Shown: piece after piece, positions 35,936 through 49,325 of the stretch
Numbering within the stretch: position 1 is the first letter of the stretch
How the letters are laid out: the number at the start of each line of letters is the position of its first letter
NCBI RefSeq assembly: GCF_000276665.1
Contig: NW_004955446.1
Span: forward strand, 8,519,636 to 8,583,635
Origin: Chinchilla lanigera
Lineage: Eukaryota > Chordata > Mammalia > Rodentia > Chinchillidae
Reading direction: 5' to 3'
DNA: 64,000 bases
Program-made: the position numbers and the translations under genes
Notes under the pieces: model-generated
Told to the model about the DNA's origin: nothing
Databases searched by the model: none
What the model saw: only the letters and a program-made list of their open reading frames with translations

Positions 35936-36420
35936 GATACTACTTCATTTTCTGTTGCTGATAACAAAATAGATGGAATAAGTTCAGAACAGAGGGATTT
36001 ATTTTGGCTCACAGTTCTGGGTCATAGACAAGGAGCAACTGTGTATATGTCTGTCTGGACTTTTTCCCTCCTCCCCCTCCTCCTCTTCCTCTTCCTCCTC
36101 CTCCTTATTTTTCTCCCTCCTCTTATTCTTCTCCATCTCCTTCTCCTCCTTCTCCTTTCCGTCTCCTTCTCCTCCTCCTCTTTCTCCTTCTTCTTTCCTC
36201 CCTCCTACCCACCTGTTTTTCTCTTTCCAAAACCAGCAGGATTAAATCATAGTGGTTCTGCGCTAATGAGCCTATCTTTTCCTTATCTTCCCAAAGCCCC
36301 CACTCCAAGCCCCCACCATTGTCAGACTTAGTTTGTATTCTCAAATATCTCCCAATAAGGATTAAATTCAATACAGGGACACTTGGGGACTAAATTCAAG
36401 CACAACACCTTGACTTGTCA
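35936..36420 (-). mobile_element. MaLR-type LTR, antisense, split by a polypyrimidine tract
   Basis: Left part CATTTTCTGTTGCTGATAAC, then TTTATTTTGGCTCACAGTTC. Right part ATTAAATCATAGTGGTTCTG, then TCTCCCAATAAGGATTAAAT and ACAGGGACACTTGGGG. The halves flank a (TCC)-rich expansion. Confidence 0.55.
36059..36220. repeat. (TCC/TTC)n polypyrimidine tract
   Basis: About 160 bp almost free of purines on the plus strand, made of TCC, CTC and TTC units. Capable of triplex (H-DNA) in principle. The apparent frames across it are low-complexity artefacts. Confidence 0.9.
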
Positions 36421-36424
36421 AGAA

Positions 36425-39400
36425 GGAAAGTGAGAGTCAGAGGTTTAAGTGCCTTCCCTAGGTCATTCCAGAACAAACTGTACAAGTAAACTTTGAACCC
36501 AAGTCAGTGCAGAGCTATCTCCTTCCTCCTAAAGCTGTATCCTTAGGAGCAGCAGGAATTTATTTTTATTGCTTATATTTGAGCACTTAATTTCATAACT
36601 CTCCTAGGGACCAGCCTATGATGACTACCTGCAATTAAGAAGATACCCTATAAGTACTTTTAAAGAAGTAAATAGATGAATACAACAGACCATATTAATA
36701 GTGCAAGTAATCATTTGAGGGATAATTTCATCTATGTTGGGGGTGGGGGTTGCCTTACTTTCCATCCAGCTGGTTTCTCTGGGGTGGCAGCATGAAGTCT
36801 TCATCCGGAAACACAGAATCATGAGGTGAAAGGCAGCATTCAATACCATCTGCTGGGAAGAAGCAGAATTCACATTGAGGGTTCTCTAAGGCTGCTTTGT
36901 GCTGCTGTGAACTCCCTACATTGTATTCATAGATATTTCGCCTTTGGCTAAGATCAGGTAGAGTGTTTGTTCTCGTGGCTTTTCATAACCGATGTGTTCT
37001 CCATCCAAGGACAACATATTTAGACCGTACATGCATTACAATGTATTAAGCTCCATTGAACCGCAAATTTTTAAACAAGAGACCTACTTGAATTCTCTTG
37101 GATGCCTTTCTTCTATTGACATTGTTCCTATAAAATGGCATAGTGGATGATTCTGTGATGCTTGATCGACTGTCATGACTTGAGCCTGCATTCCAGAAGC
37201 GTTCCTCAGACAGGGAAGAGGGACATTTCTCTTCTCCCAGAGAATACTAACAGTGCGCTCATGCGCACATTCTGGGGGTAGGGTGGATAGGTCACGGGAA
37301 CCGTTGTGCTGCACAACAAAGATAAAATAAAATGATTATTCCATAAAGAAATGGGTTGCACCTCCCTGGGTTAAACAAGAAGCATAGTTGTGGACAGCAT
37401 CTTTCATGCTGTGTAAAACATTTCCCTACTCTCTTCATCAGTTTCATAATAGGAATTTCATATCAGTCTCTATTAAAAAAAAAGAAAAGAAGACACAGCG
37501 TAAAAGAGGAAGCAGAATTTAGGCAGAGGGTACAATGAAAACTATGGACAAAGACAGGAAAAGGAAAGAGAAAGAAAAAGAAAGGTAACGTCCGTTGCTC
37601 TGTGTGTTCTGAGGTGAGGGAGCTGGTCATAGGTCAACAGCTTTAGTCACACATCCTGTTATTCACTTTGGGTATCAGAGTACATTTTCACTCCCTTTAA
37701 AATTTCCATATACTCTACGATGATTCCACAGCAATCTCTCTCTACTGGAAAATTGTGTATCTGCTTCTATTTCACTCTTTGAGGTCTGTGTGCTTTTCTA
37801 AGGCTTTATTTTTCACACGAAGCCCCATATATTTTGAAATGGGTGAGATAATGCATTTGGTTTTACATATTTCTGTTGTAATCTTAACTTGGGGCTAATT
37901 ATTCCAAAACAAGCTAGAGTGGCTTCTTCCTGGAAAACTTGCATACAATATTTTTCGATGTTCACATTGTTATTTTGTCATGTTTAGTTATTTGAAAATG
38001 GACAAGTTTTGGCACGAGGTGTGCTTTAACCCTGGCTCTACATTTGACTAAACTATCATCCTCTGTAAGTCGCTGTGTCCTTGTCTACAGGACAAAGATA
38101 CTTGTCTCCTCAGTCACTCTCTTAGAGCTATGGTGAGGCTCTGTGTCCTGGATCACAGATCTGGAGTACAGTAGATGGGAATGGTGTCCACTTCCCCTCC
38201 AGTGGCTCCAACCAAGTAGAAGAAGGATGTAGGGAACTCTTCCCGCCTCTGGATTTCTATTGATTATAATGAATGTGCTATCACTTAGCTTATAAGTCAT
38301 GAAATTATTTTCTACAGTTTCATCTGTGTGTGTTCTGAGCTCAGAGCAACATAAATTTGGATCCAGATGAAAGTGAACCTGGATCTGACTGCATTCCTAG
38401 AAAATCATTGAAGCCTGTTTTGTGGAATGCTAAATGACCAGGTAAAGAGGTAGCTACCAGATATGCAGGCTTCAAAATATCCAGAACTATAGAAATAAAT
38501 CAAGGATTTCAGTTTTGTACTAAATTAAAATACCACCTATACGCACTTAAGGTAAACTTTTCACTCACATTGAGTCATGTCAGTACAAAGCTTAAAATGT
38601 GACTAATTGAATGAACCATATGACTTTCCAAAAGCCAAGAAAATCATAACAATTTCACGTGACACTTTTTTACCAGAAGTCAGAGAATCTTGTGTCTTGC
38701 ATAAAACGGGAGGTAGATGTCACTGTAGCCTAATCACTTACCCAGCATAGAATTTGCTGTTTGCCCACTTCTTGCACTTAATTCTTAGTACAGGATTTCT
38801 ACTGATCTCCTTCTAGGAAACGGTCTTCATTACTAGGAAAACTGGAATGTTAATTCTAAGTGTATTCTTCTCCACATGACGATTCCTAGCTTTGGAGTCC
38901 TCTGTCTCTCTCATGAAATATTTCTAGATTCATCATCATCCCTGTTCCCACTAAGAGTGCAGGTATCCATAGCAGGCAAAGCTTCCCCAAGCTTAGAGAA
39001 CAGTGAACTGATTGTCTCCAGTGAATAATAATTTTCATGTAGAGGTTAAAGAAGTCTAAAATTACATTGTGTTTATTTTAGATTTTGTATTATGGGGGGG
39101 TTCTTTATTTTCTTTTTATAATACTCATATCACTACCCAGAACAAAATGATAAATGACCTTTCTAAATCTTCCTTTCCTATCCCTTTATAATGTCTTTTT
39201 AAAAGAATATTTTTCTAAATTTTCCCAGCCTAGAGTAACAAAGGAGACCACATTAAGATTTTTAATTCTCCTAGGTTTTGCTCACATTTGCTGATACACT
39301 TCCCTCATGCCACCCACCTTATCATTTCTGGAGTAGCCAACGTGGCTCAAAAGGACAAATTCACCACTTTGGAGACCACTGCTGTTCCACCAGACCCAGC

Positions 39401-42300
39401 AGCTTGCTGGATTCCCCAAGTCTTAGCAGGTCACCTTCTTACCCAGGTACCTGAGGCTGTGCTTCTACTGTGCTCTAAGGACATTAAAAGTTCTCTCATT
39501 GTTCCTGATATTGTAAAAATTCTGTGCAATATCTCTTCACTTGAAACTCTCATTACATGGTCTTCAAATACATCCTTTTTCAGACCTTGTCAATATCCAT
39601 CTTACAGATATGTAAAACCATTTGCCCATTTTTCTATTTCTGAGCTTGTCCATCTTTTAGCCTAGTTTATTGTAACCAAATGGTGTCCTTTACCTTGTTA
39701 CTATTGTATTTTAAAATCCATTCACTTTTAGCATTTGTGAATAGTTCTGAATCCTTCTTCAGTACATTAACATCATTCACAGCTTTTAGCTTTACATAAG
39801 CATTTTAAAGACGAATCTCTGGGATTTTAATCAACAAAGAAGATTTAGCTGCTGGCAGACCCAGCTTGTATATGTCAATGTGGCACTTTGGCGCTCCTTG
39901 TGATGAGAAGCCTAAAAGGAAAGACTGCTTTGCAAGGTATGAGTATACCCTACCTGTACTGGCTAACATCACTGAGCATTAATTCACCTGCTAAGTTAGG
40001 TATATTTCCTAATTATTACTTCAAGTCCTCTATTAAAAACAAAGCACACAAAAATGAATTTTAGAATTAAAAGAAGTTTACCTATGGCCCACTCAAATCA
40101 ATTTATCCATTCATATATGCGTTTCTTAAGAAATCATTTATTGTCTTCGTTCTGTATCTTATAAGCAATACAAATACAAGAGACTGGAATGTAACTCACG
40201 ACCTTTCCTTGTGCCAATGGTGATGGAAGAATAGAGGGAAGAAGTAAAGCCTATGATTCCTTCTGTTGCACAGGTGAAGAAAGGATTCCCAAGTACCTGA
40301 AATTTAAGCAGCAGCTTAAGAAAGAACAAAGAGTTCAGCAGAGACAAATGATTGCATAACAAGCTTAAAAAGGTAAAGCATGTCGGCAACTACATGCTTT
40401 AGAAGGCACGATATTCTGCCTCGCAGCCCAGGAAGAAATCATATAGATGTTAGTCTTACGAATAGCTTTGGGATAAGGAACATAAGAAATGTATATTTTA
40501 TCTGTCATGAAACGGAAAAAAAAAAATCAAGGTTCCTCAAGAAAAGGAATGGCATAGTTTAGAAAGACATTTTTGGTAGCAATATGGAAGATAGATTATA
40601 GGCTGGAGGCAAGAGATAAGACTTTTCCTTCTCAGTGTGACAGATGTGTTTATTAATAAAGCAGATAACTTACATGTAAATCTATGCAAGATTAGGTCAG
40701 TTCATCTCCACCTCTTCAAGGGTTTTGAACAAATGGTAAGCTTGTCCTTCTCACTTTTATTTATTTACATGGTGAAATCTCTAGATAGATAGAAGAAAGC
40801 TGGAAAAAGACACTAACAAGCTCCTTTACCTTGGCTTTCTGTGCCTTTTGGAAAATACCTGACACAAAGCTGGGAAACCCAACATCTCACCCAGCTCGTG
40901 TCTTGCTTCTCTTGTTTGCATGGTGTTTGAGGAGAATGCCTCAGGCTTCCTTTGTCCACTCACAGGCCAATCGTGAGTCACAGTCTGAATATGAGGAAAT
41001 GTTCATTTACTTTTTCATGGTCATGGCAATGAGACTTTTTTTTTTGTAATGCTGAAAGGACTACCCTCGCATAAAGTGCCTGGTGAGAAGGTCATTTTCT
41101 CCCACAGGCTTGGAGCAGAATGTCAAACTACAATTCGGGGAGTTCCATCATCATTCTGATAGCCTCGGGAAGCTGAGGTTTCACAGCTGCCTGGAATCCA
41201 CATGCTTCGCATGATGTAGATCTGCACTGTTAATTAGCTGTTTCAGGATTCTTAATGCCCTGTGGTTTTGGAAACACTTGTTAACCCAGAGAATGAGGGA
41301 AAACCTGGAAGCAATTGGACTACAGCCTGAATTCATTATAGTTCAATTCAATAACCTCTCATCTTTCCAAATCCCTGTTCAGAATCTGTTGAAAATTGTT
41401 CACTTAAATTGTTGTCAGTGACACAGCCTGAGAGAGGAGGTAGATCACAGTGCAAGGCTTCTTGAAGCTACAGAAATGTGGGGAACAGCAGAAAAGATGT
41501 AATCAGTGGAACTTTCCAGACACACACATGCAATTCAAGAGGCTAGAAAATATAAGCTGGAGTGAGAGAAAGGAGAAGCCAGATGACGCAGGCAGCCCAC
41601 GTAGGGTACCAACAAGTCTGCATTTCTGTTCTGACAAATGCAAAGCAAGAGCTGTCATCCCCTCACACACACTCTACTCAGTACACAAAGCTGGCACTCA
41701 ACAGACAGATAATTCTTCTCGATAGGATTCTCATGACATAACCTGACCAACCACATGAAACCCGATGGGGAAAACAGCTGTTGTCATTGGCAACAAGTGT
41801 AGGAATTGCATCACAAGTGAACCACAAGCTTTATTCCACAGAGCAGGTCACAGTACAACCTGCCGTGCATGCTGCTGTACTGTGCTGTGCATGCATGTTA
41901 AGGAGCCAAATGAAAATTTCACACAGAAGTCCATGTAAATCTTTAAAAGAAACACACAAAGCCTAATTGTGCTCATGTCCTTCTCGCAATAGACACTGCA
42001 AATATCTTCAGTCTGGAAGTGGCCTTTAAACAGCCACCTCTCTGTCCACTAGACCTGAACAATGGCATCCTCTTCCTCCTCTGCTTCTCCTGAGATTGCA
42101 CCATGAAAGTGACAGAGGGTTCCAGTAGCGCATGATCCTTGGCATATGCAATGTGATCCATACTCTTTTAGGAGAGACAGGTGAGCCCTATCTACAAATC
42201 TTTATTCCATTCACCCAGAATTCCTGAAACACAGTAGGTGCGCCATCAAAGAAAAACATTTGTTGAATGAATCAGTGAGTCAATTAATGAAATAATTAAT
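36425..42300. other. non-coding stretch, no gene seen
   Basis: AT-rich unique sequence with no frame longer than about 125 codons and no recognised domain. An L2-like 3' word (CACAGTAGGTGCGCCATC and TGTTGAATGAATCAGTGAGT) occurs near 42230-42285. No other confident repeat. Confidence 0.55.
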
Positions 42301-42309
42301 TTCCATGTG

Positions 42310-42493
42310 AACGTGTGTTGTACTGGGATTGGAATCCAGAAACTCTCTGCTACTGTGCTATATGCCCAGCCCCTTTTATTTATTTTTTTAATGTTGAGAC
42401 AGTTTCTCGCTAAATTGCCCTTATATTCCCGGTATTCCGGCCTCAACCCCTCAAATAGCTGGGATTCAGGCCTAAAGCACCACACCCGCTCTT
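42310..42493 (-). repeat. B1-dID dimeric SINE, antisense
   Basis: The ID-like half reads in reverse at GTACTGGGATTGGAATCCAG, then a T-rich linker with TTGAGACAGTTTCTCGC, then the B1 half (TCAAATAGCTGGGATTCAGG and CACCACACCCGC). Confidence 0.85.
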
Positions 42494-42494
42494 G

Positions 42495-43860
42495 TGATGC
42501 TAACTTTAAGGAATGTTCTTCCAATAGGAATTTTACTGTGAGAAATTTGCTTGGAGTCACGAGTAAGAGATATATTTACTTAAATGTTCAGATAATAGCC
42601 GTTCTGTTTCCTGTGCCATGCTTATGCTCTTATACCCTTCCTAATATGCTTACAAAAGGAGAAAACATGGCTTCAATTGTAAATTAATATATTTACCCCT
42701 GTATTTAAAAATGCATGCATTGTGTAATTTCTGAGACCAGGATAACTTTCTAGTGAATAAAAACCTCCAAGTTATTGTGTTCATTTTACAATAGGGTTAA
42801 ATACATTAAGTAGGTGATAGAAAAAATAAGTTTGTATATTGTTTCAAGATGTATTGACTGAGATTGTACAATATTTGCTCATTTGAAATGTATAAGCTCC
42901 CTGAAATGCTACCTAACTCCCATCTTAATAATAACCAAAACGTGTTTTGAAATACTAATGTTCAAGCTAATTAGCTTAACAGATGTCAAGAGTAACACCT
43001 GATTTATTCTCTTGTGGATTTTTTAAATGCATGTTTCAACCTGTTCCATGCTGTGCCCTTCATTACGTCTCTCTTATGAAAGGGCCTGTAAGATTTTACT
43101 TTTTTATGCTGTTATTTTAGTGAGAAAGAACTGAGACGAACTTGAGATTCCTGTATACTTAGACTATCACCCGCAGTAGTTTTGATCTTTGTTTCTTAAA
43201 CCATGAATACCTAAGAACTTGGGTTTATAACCACAAATGTTAAACAGCAAAACCCTTTTTTATTCACTTATTTTTTAAGCTGCAGGTGGCTTTTGGGAAT
43301 CATACACTGTGCTGTACTTCTTTGTTGTCTTGGAAAGTTGTGCTGTGAGGGATGGGAGGGAAATCCTCATTCCCTTCCCTGATGGGCAGATACTTCTTTA
43401 TCATATAGATGAGTCTGAAAACTTTTCTGAGCTGAGAGGTAGCCTAGTACCTTTTGACTTATAACATGAAATGTCAAAAACAGCTGTTAAGTGGTTCCAG
43501 GGTTCACTAAACATAGACAATTATCAAACTGCGCTTTGTAAATAGACATGTCTAAATCATATCCTGTTCTAATTTAGTCAGAAATCAGCAATGTTCTGTT
43601 TCATAGAACATGAATGTTTTAGACTAGAACACTACAAATGAACTGAAAATTGGTATAGGACCTTAAGCAGGACAGTCTTTACAGAGAGAAAACATGTAGA
43701 TAAAACATGTAGAAGAGCCAAGAGAACATACCTTAGAGAAGAAAAGGACTATTTAGGTATCTTCCATGAGTGGACAGTGATGAAAATCAGATGGCCATTT
43801 CTACTGGGAACAGTACAGAATGAATGACCTGAAGTTAAAGGTGTGGGTGCTCCTCTTTCT
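42495..43860. other. non-coding stretch, nothing recognised
   Basis: AT-rich unique sequence without supported genes or repeats. Confidence 0.5.
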
Positions 43861-43867
43861 TGATGTT

Positions 43868-44045
43868 GTGTTACTGTCAAATTGGGCTGCACATGGGAAT
43901 CATGAGGTAGTTTGCAAAAAGGCTGATCCTAGGTCCCACCCTCAGAAAGCCTTCTTGATTTTGTTTGGAGCATGGTCTGAATACTGCCATTTATACAACT
44001 TTTTTGGATATTTTTAACATGCAACCAATTTTGAGAATACAACTG
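43868..44045. repeat. hAT-type MITE fragment (MER5/MER20-like)
   Basis: TTGGGCTGCACATGGGAATC, GGCTGATCCTAGGTCCCACC and CAATTTTGAGAATACAACTG follow the order of a Charlie-group MITE. Confidence 0.5.
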
Positions 44046-44689
44046 TAAACTGGAGAATGCTAAAACCAGCCCTTTTGCTTGGTGTTTCTCACTGTAATTT
44101 CTATGGTGTGCGTAGACATTGTTTCTAGAAACTTCTGGCTGGTATAGATTTTATTTCTTTGGGTGTGGTGATGCATCAGCACATTTTTACTAATATATAG
44201 GTGTCCCAGCATTTGAAGAGGCCACAAAGAAAAGAAATGGAAGGAAGACAAGGAATTGGGGAAGTTCCAAGGCACAGGCAAAGGGGGCCGTGGTCATCCC
44301 ATGATCATCCCAAAGGACATAAAGGAGACATTAGGTCACCGCATCATGTTCTATAAATTAGGTTTACTTCATTGTCTTTCCCACTGATCTAAGTCCTATA
44401 AATTTCCATACACATTGCTACAAAATTCTCAAAAATTGTTACAGCACAGTTGTTTACAATTCGCCATTTATTTTTTTAAAGAGAATAAAATAAAACAATA
44501 AAAATGATACTGATGTTCAAAACAAGATGATAGGAAATTAACAATGGTTGTCATATTGCATATGGTTATCCTCAAAGTAGTTGCTCAGATTATAAGATAC
44601 AGGCATGCAAAATTGATCAAGCAATATAAGCACTAACTGTTCCTTTCAATGAACTAACAGAGATTAGTAGTACAACTATCATAGCTATC

Positions 44690-45822
44690 TTGTGTGCACA
44701 TATTTTTTCCTTTATTTCTTTTCTTCTTTCCCCCACCCCAGTTGTTCTTTCCTTTTGAGCAGTTTCTTTTCCTTTCACAATATTTATTGTGACTTTGGGG
44801 CCTTATTTACTCTTTCAGTTCCTTACACTAGGGAGACAATATAATGTTTACACATGTGAGTCTGATTTATTTCACTTATGCATCCATTTATCTATAAAAG
44901 TCTTGAGTTTATCGTTCTTTATACCTAAGTATTACTCCATTGTATAAAAATACCACATCTTTTTTATCCATTCCTCGGTTGAGGGGCATTTGGGTTTTTT
45001 CCAAGATGCAGCTATGACAAATTGTGCTGCTATAAACATGGGTACACATATGTCACTGTGGTATGATGTTTTCAATTCTTCTGGGAAAATGCCCAGAAGC
45101 TGGGTGAATGGGACCTCTAATCCTAGTTTTCTTTGAGGAATCTCCGCACTGATTTCTACAGTGGTTGCACCAGTCTACATTCCCAGCAACAATGGAGAAG
45201 TGTTCGTTTTTCCCCACAGCCCTGCCAGCATTTGTTATTGGATGATTTTTTGATAATAGCCATTCTTTCTGGGGTGAGATAGAATCTCAGTGTTGTTTTA
45301 ATTTGCATTTATCAAATAACTAATGATGTTGAACATTTTTTCTTATACTTATCTGCCATTTATATTTCTTCATCTGAGAAGTGTATATTCATCTCAAGTG
45401 CCCATTTTTGGGTTGGGTGTTTGAATTTTAGAGGCCTGATTTTTTCATTAATTCTTTATATATTCTAGATAGAAGTCCTTTGTCTGAGGGACAGTTGGCT
45501 AAAATTTTTCCCAATTTTCACTCTGTTGGTGATTTCTTTCAATGCACAAAAACTTTTTAATAAGATGAGATTCCAGTTGTTGATTCTTCGAAGTATTTCC
45601 CATGCAGTTTGGTTTTTGTTCTTTAACTCTCTGCCTACCCCTATGTCTTCAAGATTTCTACCTACTTTCTTTTTCAGTAGATTTAGTGTTTCTGTTTTAA
45701 TATTTATATGTTTGATCCATTTCAATTTTAGTTTAGTGCATGGTGATAGGCATGGGTCTAGTTTTAGTCTTTGGCATGTGGAAAACCAGTTTTCCCAGCA
45801 CCATTTATAATTCACTATTTCT
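44690..45822 (-). mobile_element. L1 (LINE-1) 3' fragment, 5'-truncated, antisense
   Basis: The minus strand runs from the C-terminal part of ORF2 into the 3' UTR, and the element is truncated at its 5' end near 45822. A 116-codon stretch at 45465-45815 carries the ORF2 C-terminal words KWIKHINIKTETLNLL and INNWNLILLKSFCALKEIT, then changes frame. Beyond it come the conserved ORF2-end and 3' UTR DNA words (reverse of TATCCATTCCTCGGTTGAGG and ACATTCCCAGCAACAATGG). The 3' end is a T-rich plus-strand tract near 44700. Non-functional by truncation and frameshift. Confidence 0.9.
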
Positions 45823-46118
45823 TAAATGAATGGTAAAACTGTGTCACTTTGGGGAAAAGAATGCTGCTGGGGGTTACGTGGATGTAACATAGAGTACTAA
45901 GGCAGAGAAAACTAATAGGCCTTTAAATTGCTTTACAACTTCCAGGTTATATGATTCTTCATTTCCAGACCTTGCAACTCTAAAAAAATAGTAAACACTC
46001 AATTAGGCTCTATATCAGCTTGCGAGGTAGTAAAACACAAAGTTAAAAAGAGGGCAGTCCTCCAAAATGTCTCCTTATAAAAACAGCATGTGGTTCAATA
46101 ATTCAGAGAATCACTATT

Positions 46119-46175
46119 ATATCTACATGTCAGTATAATATCTACATGTCAGTGTAATATCTACATGTCAGTATT
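46119..46175. repeat. tandem repeat, 19-bp unit, three copies
   Basis: ATCTACATGTCAGT(A/G)TAAT-type unit beginning at 46121, 46140 and 46159, nearly identical between copies. Confidence 0.9.
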
Positions 46176-47329
46176 CAAGTATTTATTGAATACTTACTAC
46201 CTGCTACTCTGTAAAAAAATACACTCTTATTGTCAAATACCTTCTTACAAATTGGGACCAAAGCTTAAGAAAGATATTAAGAATAGATATATCTATAGAA
46301 GCCTCATAGCTAGAAACTACAGAGAACTTCTAAAAACAATAATAAAAAACAGAGTTTTTAAAAAAATACAAAGTAACAGGCACTTCAAGCTAAAAGTTGT
46401 TGAAGCAGGCAATAAACAGTGGCTTTTTTAGAGCCATGCAGTACTGACCTAACAAGAACCTATTTTTAAATGTTCAGGAACTTGGTAACCTAAGCTCTTT
46501 ACCTTTATTTAAAATTAAAGTATATAAATCTTCAATTCAGTGAATTAAAAATAAAAGTAACACAAAATGTACTTATCACTTCTTTAGGATATTTTATTAT
46601 CTATATTCTTGAGGTTATTTGCTTATTACATCTATATGATGGATACTCTCTAAAATAGTGCACTACTATACATCTTATATTGAAATAAACTTGAATGGGG
46701 ATTATATCACATAAATCAGCAGATGCTATACATCATGGACTGTTTTTTTTGGTTGATTGTATAGACTTGAGATGGTGATGGAAAAATGCTAGTAAAGCAT
46801 AATAAAATTTATCATATTTGTAACTACTGAATTGTAGATAGCACAAGCATTGAAGCCATGGTCTTCTTGAATTTTAAAACACACAGGGTAGAAAGGTCCC
46901 TAGTCATTGACAAATGAGGAAAATCACAGCATACCTTTTTGCTATCTCATTTTTGTCATGAACAAAATATTTAACATAAACCAAGATATCAACCAATGAT
47001 GTACAAAACGCTTTCCTTTGTCAGGGGTAACTTTGGTTTGGTTGGCTCTGTGGTGATCGATTCAATCACCATTATTTTAGAGAAGCAAACTAAGACCAAG
47101 AGCTCAACGGGTTTGCCTGAGGCTCAAGAAGTATGGCACAGTTAAAACTAGAGTCCTGGTCAAATATTCATTGACCCGTACAAATCTGTTTATTTGAGGA
47201 TGTTTCCATGATAATATTGTCAGACCAGAATCCAGGGAGTCTATGAATTCAGTACTTTACCTATAGAACACTGATTTTGCTCCAGGAGAAAGTTATACAT
47301 CCCTTGCCAGGCATTACATCTCCTGTGCC

Positions 47330-47380
47330 GATGTGTAAATGAGTGAGTAGGCAAGGAGATGTGTAAATGAGTGAGTAGGC
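47330..47380. repeat. 23-bp direct repeat pair
   Basis: The unit GATGTGTAAATGAGTGAGTA followed by GGC occurs at 47330-47352 and again at 47358-47380, separated by AAGGA. Confidence 0.9.
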
Positions 47381-47749
47381 TCAGTACAATGTATCTTTAT
47401 GGTGGGAGAACCAATTTAGAAAACCTAGTGTACTGAGCAGTACTAGAACGTTACTGAAAAATAATGTTGACGTCTTCTCCTTCTCAAAAGCCTTCTGTGA
47501 TGTGTAGCTATTGTTATATTAGAGACACTCCAGGGAAATGCTTGGTCAACTAGAATTAGTGAAGAGTTGAAACTGAACATTGACTTGGGAACAGAGGAAA
47601 AGGTAGCTTCTCCTGTCTGTGAATTTTCATGGTAGCCACTGGTGCTCTTTTAAACGTTTTCCACCTTAAAAAAAAAAAAGATATCCTGGAAAGAAAAAAC
47701 AAAAAAGCTTTGAGAAACTAGTACAGGAAAATGGATGCTGACACAGAGC

Positions 47750-48210
47750 TTTCTGAGAAAGAAAATGTGGGCACTCCAGCACTGTCGATGAGAATATTAA
47801 TGGAGTCATTCCCTTTCGGGAAGAGTTTAGCAATTTTATAAAAACTTTAAGATTGCAGATATCTTACCACTTAAGGATCCTGCTTCTGTCCTTTCAAGAA
47901 ATAAAATGGTAGAAATATATAACTAGTGATTTGCAAAGCTGTTCTTTGTACACAGTAGTGAAAAACTAGGTATCTTAGTGACTTACCACATTGAAACAGT
48001 AAATGAACTAGAAAATAACCATACTGTGGAAGAGTATGCATCAGCTAAAAATGGAAAAGGAGATCTCGCTGAAGGAGAAAACAAGTCCCCATGTGATCAT
48101 TACATATGCCACTCTGCTTAAAAAAGACTCACAAATTGGCAATATTTGTTCCTATAGGCATGTAATTGTTCAGAAAAATCACACAAATATCCAAAATTTA
48201 CTGCCCAGTA
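47750..48210 (+). mobile_element. ancient L1 (L1M-type) 3' fragment
   Basis: Weak match to the old L1 3' end: CATACTGTGGAAGAGTATGC, then ATCAGCTAAAAATGGAAAAG and GAGATCTCGCTGAAGGAG. Diverged, identified from word order only. Confidence 0.4.
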
Positions 48211-48969
48211 TGTTGGCCACTAGCCAACTGAAGCTCTTTAAATTTAAAACAATGAAGTTAAGTAACAATTGAAATTCAGTTCTTCAGTTGTTTGAGCTTC
48301 AGATAAGTACTAATAGGCATATTTGGCTAGTAGCCTCTTTGACAGAAAGCAGATATCAGGTAGATAAACAACACTGGTAAGCAGGTTAAGGTGAGCAGGT
48401 TACCTGTGGACAAGGCAAAGTTTGAGATTGGTGGACTATAGAAACTTTAGATTTCTACGTGCCTTTTGAAATTTTTCAGTAAAATTCATCTAGATAATTT
48501 AAAATGAATGAGTACATTTGTAAAATTAAATCATGCCTACCTATAGGATTTTTAAAATATTTTAGACTTTCAGTAGGTATATCAGTGTACACTAATTTAG
48601 ACACACTGTCCTGTTAGCCTCTAGCTATCTAGAAAAACACAAACACAATACTAATACCAACTGTACAAAACCATGTACTCCCTGCCCTATTTTTCATAAG
48701 TGTCTACTCCAGGCATTTAAATACAAGGATCAGAAGCCAATGTTGGTTAGACTGAGGTGTTTCCTTGTGACTACATCAAGAACATCTTTTGGTCACACGT
48801 TGTTTTTCCTTTGTAACTGATTAAATAATTACTAGTTGGCTTCATGCAATCTTTATATAATTACAGACTATAAATGGTGGTTATTATGCTCCCTGGAATA
48901 TAGGCATTTTTAAAATAGTATAGTGGCCACTCATTTATTTTGTATGGTTTAAATTATTAATTACAGTAA

Positions 48970-49095
48970 AGGCTGAAGGTATAGCTCAAGGGTAGAACAT
49001 TGGCCTAGCATGGACAAGGCACAGGCTTCAGTTCTCCAGCTCTACTACCACCATTGCCACCACTACAATCAGAGTAATTTTAAAGAAAAAAAAAA
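48970..49095 (+). repeat. old ID-like tRNA-derived SINE
   Basis: GGCTGAAGGTATAGCTCAAG (box A) with GCCTAGCATGGACAAGGCAC and a CTTCAGTTCTCC box B relic, then an A-rich tail. More diverged than the ID copies at 25403 and 30877. Confidence 0.75.
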
Positions 49096-49176
49096 AAAAC
49101 AGTATATATAATTTAACAATATTTTGATCATGCTCAGGCCAGAATAATTTATTTGAAAGAATTAGAAATAAAAGCA

Positions 49177-49254
49177 TAGGTTGGGGATAAATGTCAGTGG
49201 CACAAGTGCCTGTCTGGCAAGCATAAGGTCCTGAGTTCAATTCCCAGTGCCAAA
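49177..49254 (+). repeat. ID-type tRNA-derived SINE
   Basis: GTTGGGGATAAATGTCAGTG box A region, GCCTGTCTGGCAAGCATAAG, and GAGTTCAATTCCCAGTGCC box B. The A tail has turned into a GAAA microsatellite. Confidence 0.85.
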
Positions 49255-49276
49255 AAAGAAAGAAAGAGAGAGAGAG

Positions 49277-49323
<47 letters not shown>

Positions 49324-49325
49324 GT
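49255..49325. repeat. (GAAA)n/(GA)n microsatellite on a SINE tail
   Basis: Continues directly from the ID tail: AAAGAAAG, a short (GA)n, then about eleven GAAA units. Confidence 0.95.

Larger units (their letters stand above)
45825..47740. other. non-coding stretch, no gene seen
   Basis: AT-rich. Contains the 19-bp triplet repeat at 46119-46175, a 23-bp direct repeat at 47330-47352 and 47358-47380, and an A run at 47670-47680. No supported gene. Confidence 0.55.

Noticed and set aside
36041..36331. Leu/Phe/Ser-rich frame
   Set aside because: Translation of the polypyrimidine tract, a low-complexity artefact.
40831..41049. Frame starting MAF, considered as the PDE4D8 first exon
   Set aside because: After the first three residues it does not resemble the isoform's known N-terminus.
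45465..45815. Active LINE-1 ORF2
   Set aside because: Only the C-terminal end is present, with a frameshift and 5' truncation.
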